The notes below the pieces were generated by a model, which saw only the letters and a list, made by a program, of their open reading frames with translations, made no database searches and was not told the DNA's origin. Below are positions 56,560 to 63,886 of a DNA stretch of 64,000 nt, in pieces. The stretch comes from Bradyrhizobiaceae bacterium (GTDB lineage: Bacteria > Pseudomonadota > Alphaproteobacteria > Rhizobiales > Xanthobacteraceae), in NCBI GenBank assembly GCA_947481685.1, contig CANKHA010000003.1, positions 88,428-152,427 of the forward strand. Direction: 5' to 3'. Position 1 is the first letter of the stretch; each line of letters begins with the position of its first letter. The translations under genes were made by a program, and so were the position numbers.

Positions 56560-57789
56560 TTATTCCGCGGCCAGCGCGCGCTTGCGGAGCGGCAGTCCGA
56601 GACGCTGCCAGACATCGACCAGTGCTTCAGCCAGATGCTCGATCAGCGCATCCTCGTGGAACGGCGAGGGCGTGATCCGCAGCCGTTCGGTGCCGCGCGG
56701 CACCGTCGGATAATTGATCGGCTGGATATAGATGCCGTGCTCGAACAAGAGCAGGTCGCAGGCTGCCTTGCACTTCTCGGCATCGCCCACCATCACCGGC
56801 ACGATATGCGTGTCGGTCGGCATGACCGGCAGTCCGACATGGGCAAGCACGCTCTTCACGCGTCCGGCGCGCTCCTGATGGCGATCGCGTTCCCACTGGG
56901 AGGTCTTCAGATGACGGATCGCCGCTGCCGCCGCTGCGCAGATCGGAGGCGGCAGCGCGGTGGTGAAGATAAATCCCGGCGCATAGGAGCGCACCGCATC
57001 GATCAGTTGTTCTTTCGCCGCGATGTAGCCGCCGAGACAACCGAAGGCCTTGGCGAGCGTGCCCTCGATCACGTCGACCTGGTCCATGACGCCTTCGCGC
57101 TCGGCAATGCCGCCGCCGCGCGGGCCATACATGCCGACCGCATGCACTTCGTCGAGATAGGTGATCGCGCCATAGCGCTTGGCGAGCGCGCAAATTTGCG
57201 CGACCGGCGCCACATCGCCGTCCATGGAGTAAAGGCTCTCAAACACAATCAGCTTGGGCCGTTGCGGACCGGCCTCGATCAGGAGCTGCTCAAGATGCGT
57301 GACGTCGTTATGCCGCCAGATTTGCTTTTCGCAGCCGGCGCGGCGGACGCCCTCGATCATCGAATTGTGATTGAAAGCGTCCGACAGGATCAGGCAGTTC
57401 GGAATGAGGCGCGCGATGGTCGCAATGCCGGTCTCGTTCGAGACATAGCCCGAGGTGAAAACCAGCGCCGCTTCCTTGCGGTGCAGGTCGGCGAGCTCAC
57501 GCTCCAACTCGACCAGCGGATGATTGGTGCCTGCGATGTTGCGGGTGCCGCCGGCGCCGGTGCCGACACGGGTTGCGGTTTCAATCAGCGCGCCGAGCAC
57601 TTTCGGATGCTGGCCCATGCCGAGATAATCGTTGGAGCACCAGATCGCGACTTCGCGCGGGCCGGTCGGGGAGTGCCAGAGAGCATGCGGAAAACGGCCC
57701 GCCATGCGCTCGAGATCGGCGAATACGCGGTAGCGCCGCTCGTCACGAAGTTTTGCAAGCGCGTCCGAGAAAAAGACGTCGTAATCCAT
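56560..57789 (-). CDS. hemA: 5-aminolevulinate synthase
   Basis: Condenses glycine and succinyl-CoA, the first step of heme synthesis in alphaproteobacteria (C4 pathway). The 409 residues match the R. capsulatus HemA length. [17 protein letters not shown] places the PLP Lys at Lys247; [14 protein letters not shown] and the glycine-binding NEVHAVG-like [10 protein letters not shown] are present. AGAGGCGAG ribosome site. Upstream are two long hairpins (57811-57978), a candidate control or mRNA-processing region. Heme made here feeds the oxidase genes at 31-37 kb. Confidence 0.97.
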   Translation of the reverse strand: MDYDVFFSDALAKLRDERRYRVFADLERMAGRFPHALWHSPTGPREVAIWCSNDYLGMGQHPKVLGALIETATRVGTGAGGTRNIAGTNHPLVELERELADLHRKEAALVFTSGYVSNETGIATIARLIPNCLILSDAFNHNSMIEGVRRAGCEKQIWRHNDVTHLEQLLIEAGPQRPKLIVFESLYSMDGDVAPVAQICALAKRYGAITYLDEVHAVGMYGPRGGGIAEREGVMDQVDVIEGTLAKAFGCLGGYIAAKEQLIDAVRSYAPGFIFTTALPPPICAAAAAAIRHLKTSQWERDRHQERAGRVKSVLAHVGLPVMPTDTHIVPVMVGDAEKCKAACDLLLFEHGIYIQPINYPTVPRGTERLRITPSPFHEDALIEHLAEALVDVWQRLGLPLRKRALAAE

Positions 57790-57810
57790 ACTCGCCTCTT
57801 AGGGCCGTCC

Positions 57811-57888
57811 CTAGTGCCGCCGATTTGAAGTTCCTGTCCCACCCGCAGCAAATTCAACCAGGAACTTCAAATCGAAAAGCGGCACTAG
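57811..57888. repeat. Hairpin element 1 (CTAGTGCC family)
   Basis: Terminal CTAGTGCC/GGCACTAG. Left arm 57811-57836, right arm 57859-57888, loop of 22 bases. The 26 left-arm bases pair perfectly except for a four-base AAAA bulge in the right arm. Lies 21 bases upstream of the hemA start. Confidence 0.85.
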
Positions 57889-57902
57889 AATCATAGAGTT
57901 TG

Positions 57903-57978
57903 CTAGTGCCCCTTTGCTTCCGAAGTTCGTGTCACAGGATGCCGCGCCGTATCACGAACTTCGGAAGCGGGGCACTAG
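57903..57978. repeat. Hairpin element 2 (CTAGTGCC family)
   Basis: Same ends CTAGTGCC/GGCACTAG. Left arm 57903-57931, right arm 57953-57978, loop 21 bases. Perfect pairing except for a three-base TTT bulge, this time in the left arm. Internal stem (GCTTCCGAAGTTCGTG) differs from element 1 (CGATTTGAAGTTCCTG) yet is fully paired. Confidence 0.85.
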
Positions 57979-58110
57979 GTTTTTATTTAGAAGGGTTCCA
58001 GCCAGCTTGTCGAGACTTTATCGCTCAGTTTTTGGTCATGGCTGGCCAGACCTGAGGCACGGCCATTTTGTTGCAGCGCATGATCGAAAAGGTAGCGGGA
58101 GACGGATGCC

Positions 58111-58734
58111 TTAGTCGCCTTTGGGCTTGCCGCCGCCTTTTTTTCGCTCTTCTGCGGCGGCATCGACGCGCTGTGGCAGCCTCTGCACGAGGCCGACCTC
58201 ATCAATGAGGACATCGACCCCGCGCATCACGACCCGTAGCATATTCTCCTCGGTCACGCGGCCATTGGTGATTTTGTTGCCCGGCTCGATCACGACGATC
58301 TCCCGGCCCGGAGCGATGCGGCAGACGGTGGAGAGGAACGTCGCGTGCATCTGGTTCTGCCCACGGATGCCGCCGCGGTTGCTGACCGATATCGTCAAAA
58401 CCGGCATGCCCTTCAGAATGGACTCGTAGCCCGGACGCGAGACCCAATCGATCGCGTTTTTGAGAACGCCAGACATGCCGTGGTTGTATTCCGGGGTGAT
58501 TGCGATCAGCGCGTCGGCTTCGATCACAGCCTCCCGCAGTGCCCGCACCGGCGCCGGCCAGTCCTTTTCGTTGTCGAGGTCCTGATTGTAGTTCGGGATC
58601 GGCGTGAGATCGAAATTCTTCACGACGGTATCGGCCGATACCTTTTCCCGGATGGTCTCGAGGATCGCCTTGCAATGCGACACCCGGCGGATGCTTCCGG
58701 ACAGACCCAGCAGCTTGAACGTCTTGCCCGACAT
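58111..58734 (-). CDS. NADPH-dependent FMN reductase/quinone reductase-like flavoprotein
   Basis: A 207-residue flavodoxin-fold reductase. LLGLSGSIRRVSHCKAIL (phosphate loop) is at the start, ITPEYNHGMSGVLKNAIDWV (about 80-99) is the family hallmark and SNRGGIRGQNQM the flavin contact. It reduces FMN, quinones or azo dyes with NAD(P)H. ATG 58734 is chosen because AGGGGATGG sits just upstream; ATG 58743 is three codons earlier and the frame is open to 58851. The C-terminus is Lys/Gly-rich. A hairpin with T run lies in its leader. Confidence 0.88.
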   Translation of the reverse strand: MSGKTFKLLGLSGSIRRVSHCKAILETIREKVSADTVVKNFDLTPIPNYNQDLDNEKDWPAPVRALREAVIEADALIAITPEYNHGMSGVLKNAIDWVSRPGYESILKGMPVLTISVSNRGGIRGQNQMHATFLSTVCRIAPGREIVVIEPGNKITNGRVTEENMLRVVMRGVDVLIDEVGLVQRLPQRVDAAAEERKKGGGKPKGD

Positions 58735-58791
58735 TGCACCCATCCCCTGTGACCCGTTGCCTGCTACCGTCGCGTCGTATAGGCGATCATG

Positions 58792-58820
58792 AAAAACCCG
58801 TCCAGCAGTGCTGGGACGGG
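58792..58820 (-). terminator. Terminator/attenuator-like hairpin in the reductase leader
   Basis: On the minus strand: CCCGTCC-C-AGC, loop ACT, GCT-GGACGGG, then TTTTT. A nearly perfect 10-bp stem followed by five T is a canonical intrinsic terminator, 58 bases before the reductase start. No complete gene ends here on that strand, so attenuation, or insulation of the divergent promoters, is suggested. Confidence 0.6.
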
Positions 58821-58906
58821 CGGTTACGGGCACGATAGCCCGCCGCTTCAATGTTGTTTATCATGCTGCCTAGCTGCCTTTCCCAAACAATGAGGGTGCC
58901 GATCTT

Positions 58907-59791
58907 ATGAAGATTTGCCGGTATGACGATGACAAGCTCGGGGTTGTCATTGGCGACATGGTCCATGATGTGACCAAGGCCCAGGACGAGATCCGCGCGG
59001 CCGCCCGCTACGACATGATGGGCGATGCGGTGATTACCGCGCTGCCGCAGTGGCGCCAGCGTCTCCAGGAAATGGCCGCCAAGGCACCGGGCAAGCCGGT
59101 GTCGGGGGTGAAACTGCTCTCTCCCGTCGCGCGGCCGTCGAAGGCAATGGCCGCTCCGGTCAACTACGCCAAGCACGTCGCCGAGATGGCGGTACGCACT
59201 GACATTCGCACCGACGAGCAGAAGCAGGTCAAGCGGCCTTCAAAGATCGCGGAGCAGGGCATTTTTCTGAAAGCGCTTTCGGCGATCGTTGGCGCGTCTG
59301 AAGGCATCCCGATCCGCTTTCCCGACCGTATCAACGAGCATGAACTTGAACTCGTGATCGTCATCGGGAAGAAGGGCAGCGATATCCCGAAGGAAAAGGC
59401 GCTGGATTATATCGCGGGCTATGCGCTCGGCTTCGACATGACCACGCGTGGCTCGGAAGACCGCAGCTTCCGCAAGTCGATCGATGGTTATGCGCCCATT
59501 GGCCCCTGGCTGGTGACCGCGGACGAATTCGGCGATCCGGGCAATGTCACCGCCACGCTGCACGTCAACGACGAGTTGCGTCAGACTGCCGAGACCAAGG
59601 ATCTTATCTTCGACGTCCCCACGCTGATCGCATTCGCATCGGCGTTCTACACATTGCATCCGGGTGACGTCTTTTTCACCGGCTCGCCGGCCGGCGTCGG
59701 CCCGGTGAAGCCGGGCGACGTGCTGCGCGCGCGCTGCGACCGCATCGGCATGCTGGAGATCAAGACCCGGGCGCATGAAATTCGAGCGTAA
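58907..59791 (+). CDS. Fumarylacetoacetate hydrolase family enzyme
   Basis: A 294-residue FAH-fold enzyme. YAKHVAEMAVRT is near residue 85-96, INEHELELVIVIGKKGSDI (about 142-160) carries Glu metal ligands, then GFDMTTRGSEDRSFRKSIDG and FFTGSPAGVGPVKPGD. Members cleave or isomerize acylpyruvates in aromatic-acid catabolism, e.g. the last steps of meta-cleavage. ATG with GAGGGTG upstream. It heads a plus-strand set with the extradiol-type protein (39 bases away) and the binding protein. Confidence 0.9.
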   Translation: MKICRYDDDKLGVVIGDMVHDVTKAQDEIRAAARYDMMGDAVITALPQWRQRLQEMAAKAPGKPVSGVKLLSPVARPSKAMAAPVNYAKHVAEMAVRTDIRTDEQKQVKRPSKIAEQGIFLKALSAIVGASEGIPIRFPDRINEHELELVIVIGKKGSDIPKEKALDYIAGYALGFDMTTRGSEDRSFRKSIDGYAPIGPWLVTADEFGDPGNVTATLHVNDELRQTAETKDLIFDVPTLIAFASAFYTLHPGDVFFTGSPAGVGPVKPGDVLRARCDRIGMLEIKTRAHEIRA

Positions 59792-59830
59792 CCGCGCGAC
59801 GCCCGGCCATTACAGAAGCATGAGAGACAG

Positions 59831-60757
59831 ATGGTGAAAGTAAAACGGCTCGGTCACACGACCTTGCAGACCGAGGATATCGATGGACAGACCGACTACT
59901 ATAGCCGCGTTCTGGGCCTGAGCATTGTGGAGCGCAGCAAGGATCGGGTCTTCCTCGCCAGCAAGGTCGGCCTGGAGGCTGTCGAGCTTGTGAAGGGAAA
60001 ACCGGGCTGGATGAGCGCCCAGTCGTTCCAGATCGACCCGGAAAGCGATCTCAACGACGTGGTCAAGGAGCTATCGAAGCACGGCATCAAGGCCGAGCGG
60101 CGCAAGGGCATGTCGCCCGGCGTTGCGGATTCGGTGACCTTCGTGGATCCGAAGGGCACGCAGGTGGATTTGTTTTCGGAATACAAATTTCCGAAGCAGG
60201 ACCTCACGCCGAGCGCCTTCAACATCCTGAAGCTCGGTCACATCGCCTATCGCGTCCTTGACGTGCAGAAGGTCGTGAAGTTCTACAACGAGGTGCTTGG
60301 CTTCCGGACATCGGACTCGCGCGGCGATTATTTCTATTTCCTGCGCTGCAACACCGATCATCACACGCTCAATTTCATTGTCGATGAAAAGCCGCAGCTG
60401 CATCACATTGCGTTTGAAGTGATGGAATGGGCGGAGATCCGCAAGGCCACCGACTTCCTCGCGCTGAACAAGATCCACCTCGTCTGGGGACCCGGCCGGC
60501 ATGTGATCGGTCACAATGTCGCAACCTATCACCGCACAACGGACTTGGTTCGCATCGAGATATTTACTGAAATGGACCAGATGAAGGATGAGGCTTTGGG
60601 TTACTGGGATCCGCGTCCCTGGCACCAGGAGCGTCCGCTCTATCCGAAGACCCACGGCAAGGAGACCTTGCGGAATTATTGGGGCTACGGCTCCGAGCGC
60701 GTCATCAAGGGCTATCAGACCAACGAGATCCCGGTTTACGGAGCGATTGAATCTTAA
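59831..60757 (+). CDS. VOC-family extradiol dioxygenase-like enzyme
   Basis: A 308-residue two-domain vicinal-oxygen-chelate protein like type I extradiol dioxygenases. The first domain (1-115) keeps the fold. The second has metal-ligand candidates His137 in KLGHIAYRV, His191/His192 in LHHIAFEV and Glu243 in RIEIFTEMD. The Fe-binding triad positions thus look intact. The C-terminal segment has YWDPRPWHQE. Probably an aromatic ring-cleaving enzyme of unknown substrate. RBS GAGAGACAG. Coupled to the FAH gene, so a meta-cleavage pathway is inferred. Confidence 0.85.
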   Translation: MVKVKRLGHTTLQTEDIDGQTDYYSRVLGLSIVERSKDRVFLASKVGLEAVELVKGKPGWMSAQSFQIDPESDLNDVVKELSKHGIKAERRKGMSPGVADSVTFVDPKGTQVDLFSEYKFPKQDLTPSAFNILKLGHIAYRVLDVQKVVKFYNEVLGFRTSDSRGDYFYFLRCNTDHHTLNFIVDEKPQLHHIAFEVMEWAEIRKATDFLALNKIHLVWGPGRHVIGHNVATYHRTTDLVRIEIFTEMDQMKDEALGYWDPRPWHQERPLYPKTHGKETLRNYWGYGSERVIKGYQTNEIPVYGAIES

Positions 60758-60804
60758 AGATCCCAGGCTTCAACGAAACAAACGAAAAACGTGAAGGAGG
60801 AAAC

Positions 60805-61785
60805 ATGTTGCGAAGGACAGCGATGATTGTGGCGGCAGGTCTTGCCGTCGGCCTGGCGGCGCCGGCGAGCGCACAAACCGAAGTGAAGATGATCAGCTTC
60901 GGCGGCGGCACCAACGTGTCGAGCTGGGTGGCCCTCGACAAGGGCTTCTTCCTGAAGGAAGGCCTCAAGGTCACGCAGGATGTCACGCCCGGCTCGAAGG
61001 AGCAGATGCAGGACATCATGGCGGGCAAGTACCAGTTTGCTTCCACCGCCTTCGACAACATTGTCGCTTATACCGAAGGCGAGGGCACCGACAAGTTCGA
61101 CAACTACGACGTCACCGCGATCATGGGCGTGCATTCCGGCTTGAACAGCATCGTGGTGCGGCCCGAGATCAAGACCTACAAGGACCTCAAGGGCAAGGTG
61201 GTCGCGGTGGACTCACCGACCTCCGGTTACGCGACGGTGTTCTATCAGATCGTCAAGGACAAGTCGGGTCTGGAGAAGGACAAGGACTACACCACCATCT
61301 CGGTCGGCAGCACCGGCGCGCGCGTGAAGTCTCTGAAGGATGGCACCGGTCACGCGGCGATGATTTCGTCGCCCAATGACATGCAGCTCAAGGATGAAGG
61401 CTTCACCATTCTGGGCGATGCGGCGACAGAGATCGGCGACTTCCAGGGCAGCGCTTACGCCGTGCGCAAGAGCTACGCCAAGAGCAACCCGAAGGAAGTC
61501 GAATCTTTCGTCCGCGCGATCGTGGCGGCCACCGACTTTGTCTTCAACGACAAGGCCGGCGCCATCGACGTGCTGAAGAAACGCATCAAGAACCTTTCGG
61601 ATGCCGATGCCGAAAAACTCTATGTCCGTCTCACCGGTCCCGGCGGGCTGAACAAGCGGGCGTCGCTGAACACCAAGGGCATCGAGACGGTGCTGAAGCT
61701 CCGCACGCTCTATGGCGGCGCGGCGCCGACCAAGGCCGACAAATATTACGACCTCAGCTTCTACAATAAGGTCATCGGGAAGTAA
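60805..61785 (+). CDS. NMT1/THI5-like ABC transporter substrate-binding protein
   Basis: A 326-residue periplasmic binding protein. Signal peptide about 1-23 (ending PASAQT). The NMT1-like fold starts VKMISFGGGTNVSSWVALDK and has KGKVVAVDSPTSGYATVF and AYAVRKSYAKSNPKEVESFV. Family members bring in taurine, nitrate, thiamine precursors or aromatics. A strong GAAGGAGG site. No permease or ATPase lies beside it, so the transporter is completed elsewhere or past the terminator that follows. Catabolic context suggests an aromatic or related ligand. Confidence 0.88.
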   Translation: MLRRTAMIVAAGLAVGLAAPASAQTEVKMISFGGGTNVSSWVALDKGFFLKEGLKVTQDVTPGSKEQMQDIMAGKYQFASTAFDNIVAYTEGEGTDKFDNYDVTAIMGVHSGLNSIVVRPEIKTYKDLKGKVVAVDSPTSGYATVFYQIVKDKSGLEKDKDYTTISVGSTGARVKSLKDGTGHAAMISSPNDMQLKDEGFTILGDAATEIGDFQGSAYAVRKSYAKSNPKEVESFVRAIVAATDFVFNDKAGAIDVLKKRIKNLSDADAEKLYVRLTGPGGLNKRASLNTKGIETVLKLRTLYGGAAPTKADKYYDLSFYNKVIGK

Positions 61786-61807
61786 GAATTCCACGTTGCA
61801 AAATCAA

Positions 61808-61841
61808 AACGCCGGGACATGATGTTCCGGCGTTTTTGTTT
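61808..61841 (+). terminator. Rho-independent terminator after the binding-protein gene
   Basis: AACGCCGG...CCGGCGTT 8-bp GC-rich stem, extended by ACAT/ATGT, then TTTTTGTTT. It lies 22 bases after the stop and closes the catabolic operon. Confidence 0.85.
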
Positions 61842-61887
61842 CTGGTGCTGGCTTGCAGATAAAGTCTAGAGGGGGAATGATCGGACC

Positions 61888-62223
61888 ATGACGCGCATAT
61901 CCGTTTTAGCTATCGGAACCGGCATCATCTTGGGCGCGCTGTTCAGTGCGGGTTCCGCGCGCGCAACCGAGTTCTGCGACATCAGGAAAACGCCGGATGG
62001 GTTCATGGCGTTGCGGGCGCAGCCGAACGCCAAGGGAAAACTCATTGTCCGCATGAAACCGGGCGACGAGGTCATGCTGAACAATATCGTTTCCGAAAAG
62101 AACGGCTGGACACGGGTTTACTGGTGGAAGGGCGAGCGTCCCGCCGATGGGATCGCGAGGAGCATCGGCAAGGCCAAGCAGGGTTGGGTCAATTCCAGGC
62201 TTCTCGGCGACGAGTGCGGCTGA
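61888..62223 (+). CDS. Exported small SH3-like domain protein
   Basis: A 111-residue exported protein. Signal peptide about 1-27 (ending SARATE). The rest, FMALRAQPNAKGKLIVRMKP then VMLNNIVSEKNGWTRVYWWK and WVNSRLLGDECG, fits a bacterial SH3b domain, which commonly binds cell-wall peptides. Two Cys (mature Cys near the start and at the end) may form a disulfide. RBS GAGGGGGAA. The stop is 6 bases before the left repeat of the tRNA islet, so this may be the last ordinary gene. Confidence 0.8.
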   Translation: MTRISVLAIGTGIILGALFSAGSARATEFCDIRKTPDGFMALRAQPNAKGKLIVRMKPGDEVMLNNIVSEKNGWTRVYWWKGERPADGIARSIGKAKQGWVNSRLLGDECG

Positions 62224-62229
62224 TGAGTG

Positions 62230-62253
62230 CTGGTGCTGCTGGACAGGATCGAA
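62230..62253. repeat. Degenerate tRNA 3'-end copy (candidate att half)
   Basis: CTGGTGCTGCTGGACAGGAT then CGAA. It matches the 24 bases covering the 3' end and T-arm of the tRNA-Thr at 63811-63834 at 22 of 24; both differences are transitions. On the minus strand it reads TTCGATCC...CAGCAGCACCA, still a canonical T-loop. No whole tRNA is present here. Confidence 0.65.
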
Positions 62254-62256
62254 AAT

Positions 62257-62706
62257 ATGAAAAAGACCACGACAACCAAAAAGAATCCAACAACCCGGAA
62301 GGCCGCCACGATCAAGAAGAGCGTGGCGACGAAGGGCGAATCCCCATCCCGGCTGATCGACGCGAGGATCAAGGAACTGGACGACTGGAGGGGCAAGATG
62401 CTCTCCCGTGTCCGCGCTCTGATCAAACAAGCTGACCCTGAAGTGGTCGAGGATTGGAAGTGGAGAGGCGTCCCGGTCTGGTATCACGATGGCATGATCT
62501 GCACCGGCGAGACCTACAAGAGCGTCGTGAAGCTGACTTTCGCCAAGGGCGCGGCGCTCAAGGACCCTTCAGGACTGTTCAACTCCAGCCTGGAAGGCAA
62601 CGTCAGGCGCGCGATCGATATCCACGAAAGCGATGAAATCGATGAGGATGCCTTCAAGACGCTGATCCGCGCCGCGATAGCCCTGAACGGGTCAAAGGCC
62701 CGATAG
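62257..62706 (+). CDS. DUF1801 domain protein
   Basis: A 149-residue protein. The first 35 residues are Lys/Thr-rich; then a DUF1801/YdhG-like fold with ELDDWRGKMLSRVRALIKQ, VEDWKWRGVPVWYHDGMICT and VVKLTFAKGAALKDPSGLFN. Function unknown, often associated with Ala-type or iron metabolism in annotation without proof. ATG 62257 is 4 bases after the att-like repeat; an in-frame GTG at 62227 would include it and is unlikely. It is inside the tRNA-bounded islet by coordinates though its composition resembles the host more than the following gene. Confidence 0.8.
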   Translation: MKKTTTTKKNPTTRKAATIKKSVATKGESPSRLIDARIKELDDWRGKMLSRVRALIKQADPEVVEDWKWRGVPVWYHDGMICTGETYKSVVKLTFAKGAALKDPSGLFNSSLEGNVRRAIDIHESDEIDEDAFKTLIRAAIALNGSKAR

Positions 62707-62878
62707 CCGATTTTGGATTTTGAATGGTGCTACCGGGCGCAAAAAAAGCTGAATAATCAATCAATCCCCCACCTTCCATCGGTTGTGCTAGCAAAACTTG
62801 CAAACTGAGGGATAATGAAAAAGCGTTATTCTTGGTTGGGGCCGCATCCCAGAAGGCCTCCGTCTCGCAATCTATCAT

Positions 62879-63460
62879 TTGTCAGGAGAGGCCACTGCTG
62901 ACCTACGCAAGCAAGATGACGAAATGATTGAGCGGATTCTCCGCAATAGGGAAATGGAGGCGGCGCGGGAGAAACAACAGAAAGAGTGGGATTCCAAGAT
63001 TGCGGAACGGAATGCTCAATCCAAGAGAGAGCAACAAGAGCGTCAACAACAGGTCGAAAATGAGCGACTGGCCAAACTTCAGAAAGTTGAAAACGAAAAG
63101 CTGCTGATCCGATCTTGGGAGGAGTTTCTAGCAGCGAACAGAGCAAAGTTCAGACAGATTGTTATTATAAAAGATTCAGTGAGCGGCGATTACCCTTGTC
63201 TCATGGCCGAAAGAGACGCCCTGGAGCTAATGAGAGGCAACATTGGGGCTTTTGAGGCTAAGCAAATGGCAGAAGTGGCCAGCTATCCGCTTAAGGATAC
63301 TATCGCAGACGAATTCGTAAAATGGCTCAACGAAAAGAATATACTGAATAGATACGATTGGGCTTACGGGAATTTAAAAGATATCGATACTTTTAAGTAT
63401 GGCTGTAGTTCGCCAAAAAAAGTATGGCGGGCAAATAGAAATGAGAAGCGCATCGACTAA
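62879..63460 (+). CDS. Coiled-coil protein with likely frameshifted N-terminus
   Basis: The open frame gives 193 residues from a TTG with no good ribosome site. It is rich in Lys/Glu/Gln/Arg from about 12 to 75 (EMEAAREKQQKEWDSKIAER), a predicted long coiled coil, followed by a mixed alpha/beta end with no motif I know. Codon use and AT content differ from the neighbours, suggesting acquired DNA. A strong start (TGAGGGATAATG, ATG 62815) lies upstream in another frame; dropping one A from the AAAAA at 62818-62822 joins it to this frame as MKSVILGWGRIPEG..., making 214 residues. So it may be a broken or phase-variable gene. Confidence 0.5.
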   Translation: MSGEATADLRKQDDEMIERILRNREMEAAREKQQKEWDSKIAERNAQSKREQQERQQQVENERLAKLQKVENEKLLIRSWEEFLAANRAKFRQIVIIKDSVSGDYPCLMAERDALELMRGNIGAFEAKQMAEVASYPLKDTIADEFVKWLNEKNILNRYDWAYGNLKDIDTFKYGCSSPKKVWRANRNEKRID

Positions 63461-63516
63461 CCGCACCCTTTGGCGAGCTACGGGAAAACTACGTCCGAGA
63501 TAGGGAGGGGCTGCCC

Positions 63517-63732
63517 GTGAGCCGTGATTTTCTTGCTGCTATTGCAAGTCTCACGATCATAGCCGTCGGGCTTTGGTTATTGTATTTGGCTCTCCCACCC
63601 GCAGTTAGCTACCTCGGGGAGGGCTGGCCATTCATGGCTTTCGTCGTGGTCGCTTTCGCAATCGTCTTCAGTCTTGCGCGTGCCGCTGAACAAGCTATAT
63701 CGCCGCCTGAAAATAGCGATCGCGACCGCTAA
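63517..63732 (+). CDS. Small two-helix membrane protein
   Basis: A 71-residue protein with two hydrophobic spans (about 6-27 and 34-55) and a polar tail (ISPPENSDRDR). GTG start with AGGGAGGGG upstream. No family recognized. It is in the islet between the coiled-coil gene and the tRNA. Confidence 0.5.
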   Translation: MSRDFLAAIASLTIIAVGLWLLYLALPPAVSYLGEGWPFMAFVVVAFAIVFSLARAAEQAISPPENSDRDR

Positions 63733-63811
63733 AGCCCGCCATTCTTCAAATTTCATCGCTCGCCATCGCGCTCGGGACAACGCTTGTTTCGAATTGATAT
63801 TGCTGAAGTTC

Positions 63812-63886
63812 TGGTGCTGCCGGACAGGATTGAACTGTCGACCTCTCCATTACCAATGGAGTGCTCTACCACTGAGCTACGGCAGC
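63812..63886 (-). tRNA. tRNA-Thr(GGT)
   Basis: Reading the minus strand, GCTGCCG starts the acceptor stem and CGGCAGC-A-CCA ends it, with CCA encoded. D-arm GCTC...GAGC; anticodon stem CTCCA/TGGAG around loop TTGGTAA, anticodon GGT for Thr codon ACC (and ACT); T-arm GACAG-TTCAATC-CTGTC. All four stems pair, 75 bases with CCA. Its 3' end faces the islet, the usual geometry for integration. Confidence 0.97.

Larger units (their letters stand above)
57790..58110. other. Gap between flavin reductase and hemA with tandem hairpin elements
   Basis: 321 bases, no gene. Right part: two hairpin elements (listed separately), then TTTTTATTTAGAAGG and nothing evident up to 58110. Any hemA promoter must lie in or near the hairpins, or hemA is read from upstream minus-strand genes through them. 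Confidence 0.6.

Noticed and set aside
56323..57828. A 501-residue plus-strand open frame opposite hemA
   Set aside because: Antisense to 5-aminolevulinate synthase with all its motifs; no signal or family in the shadow.
62725..62736. A third short match to the tRNA 3' end (TGGTGCTACCGG)
   Set aside because: Only 12 bases with one mismatch; chance likely in GC-rich DNA, so not used as an att site.
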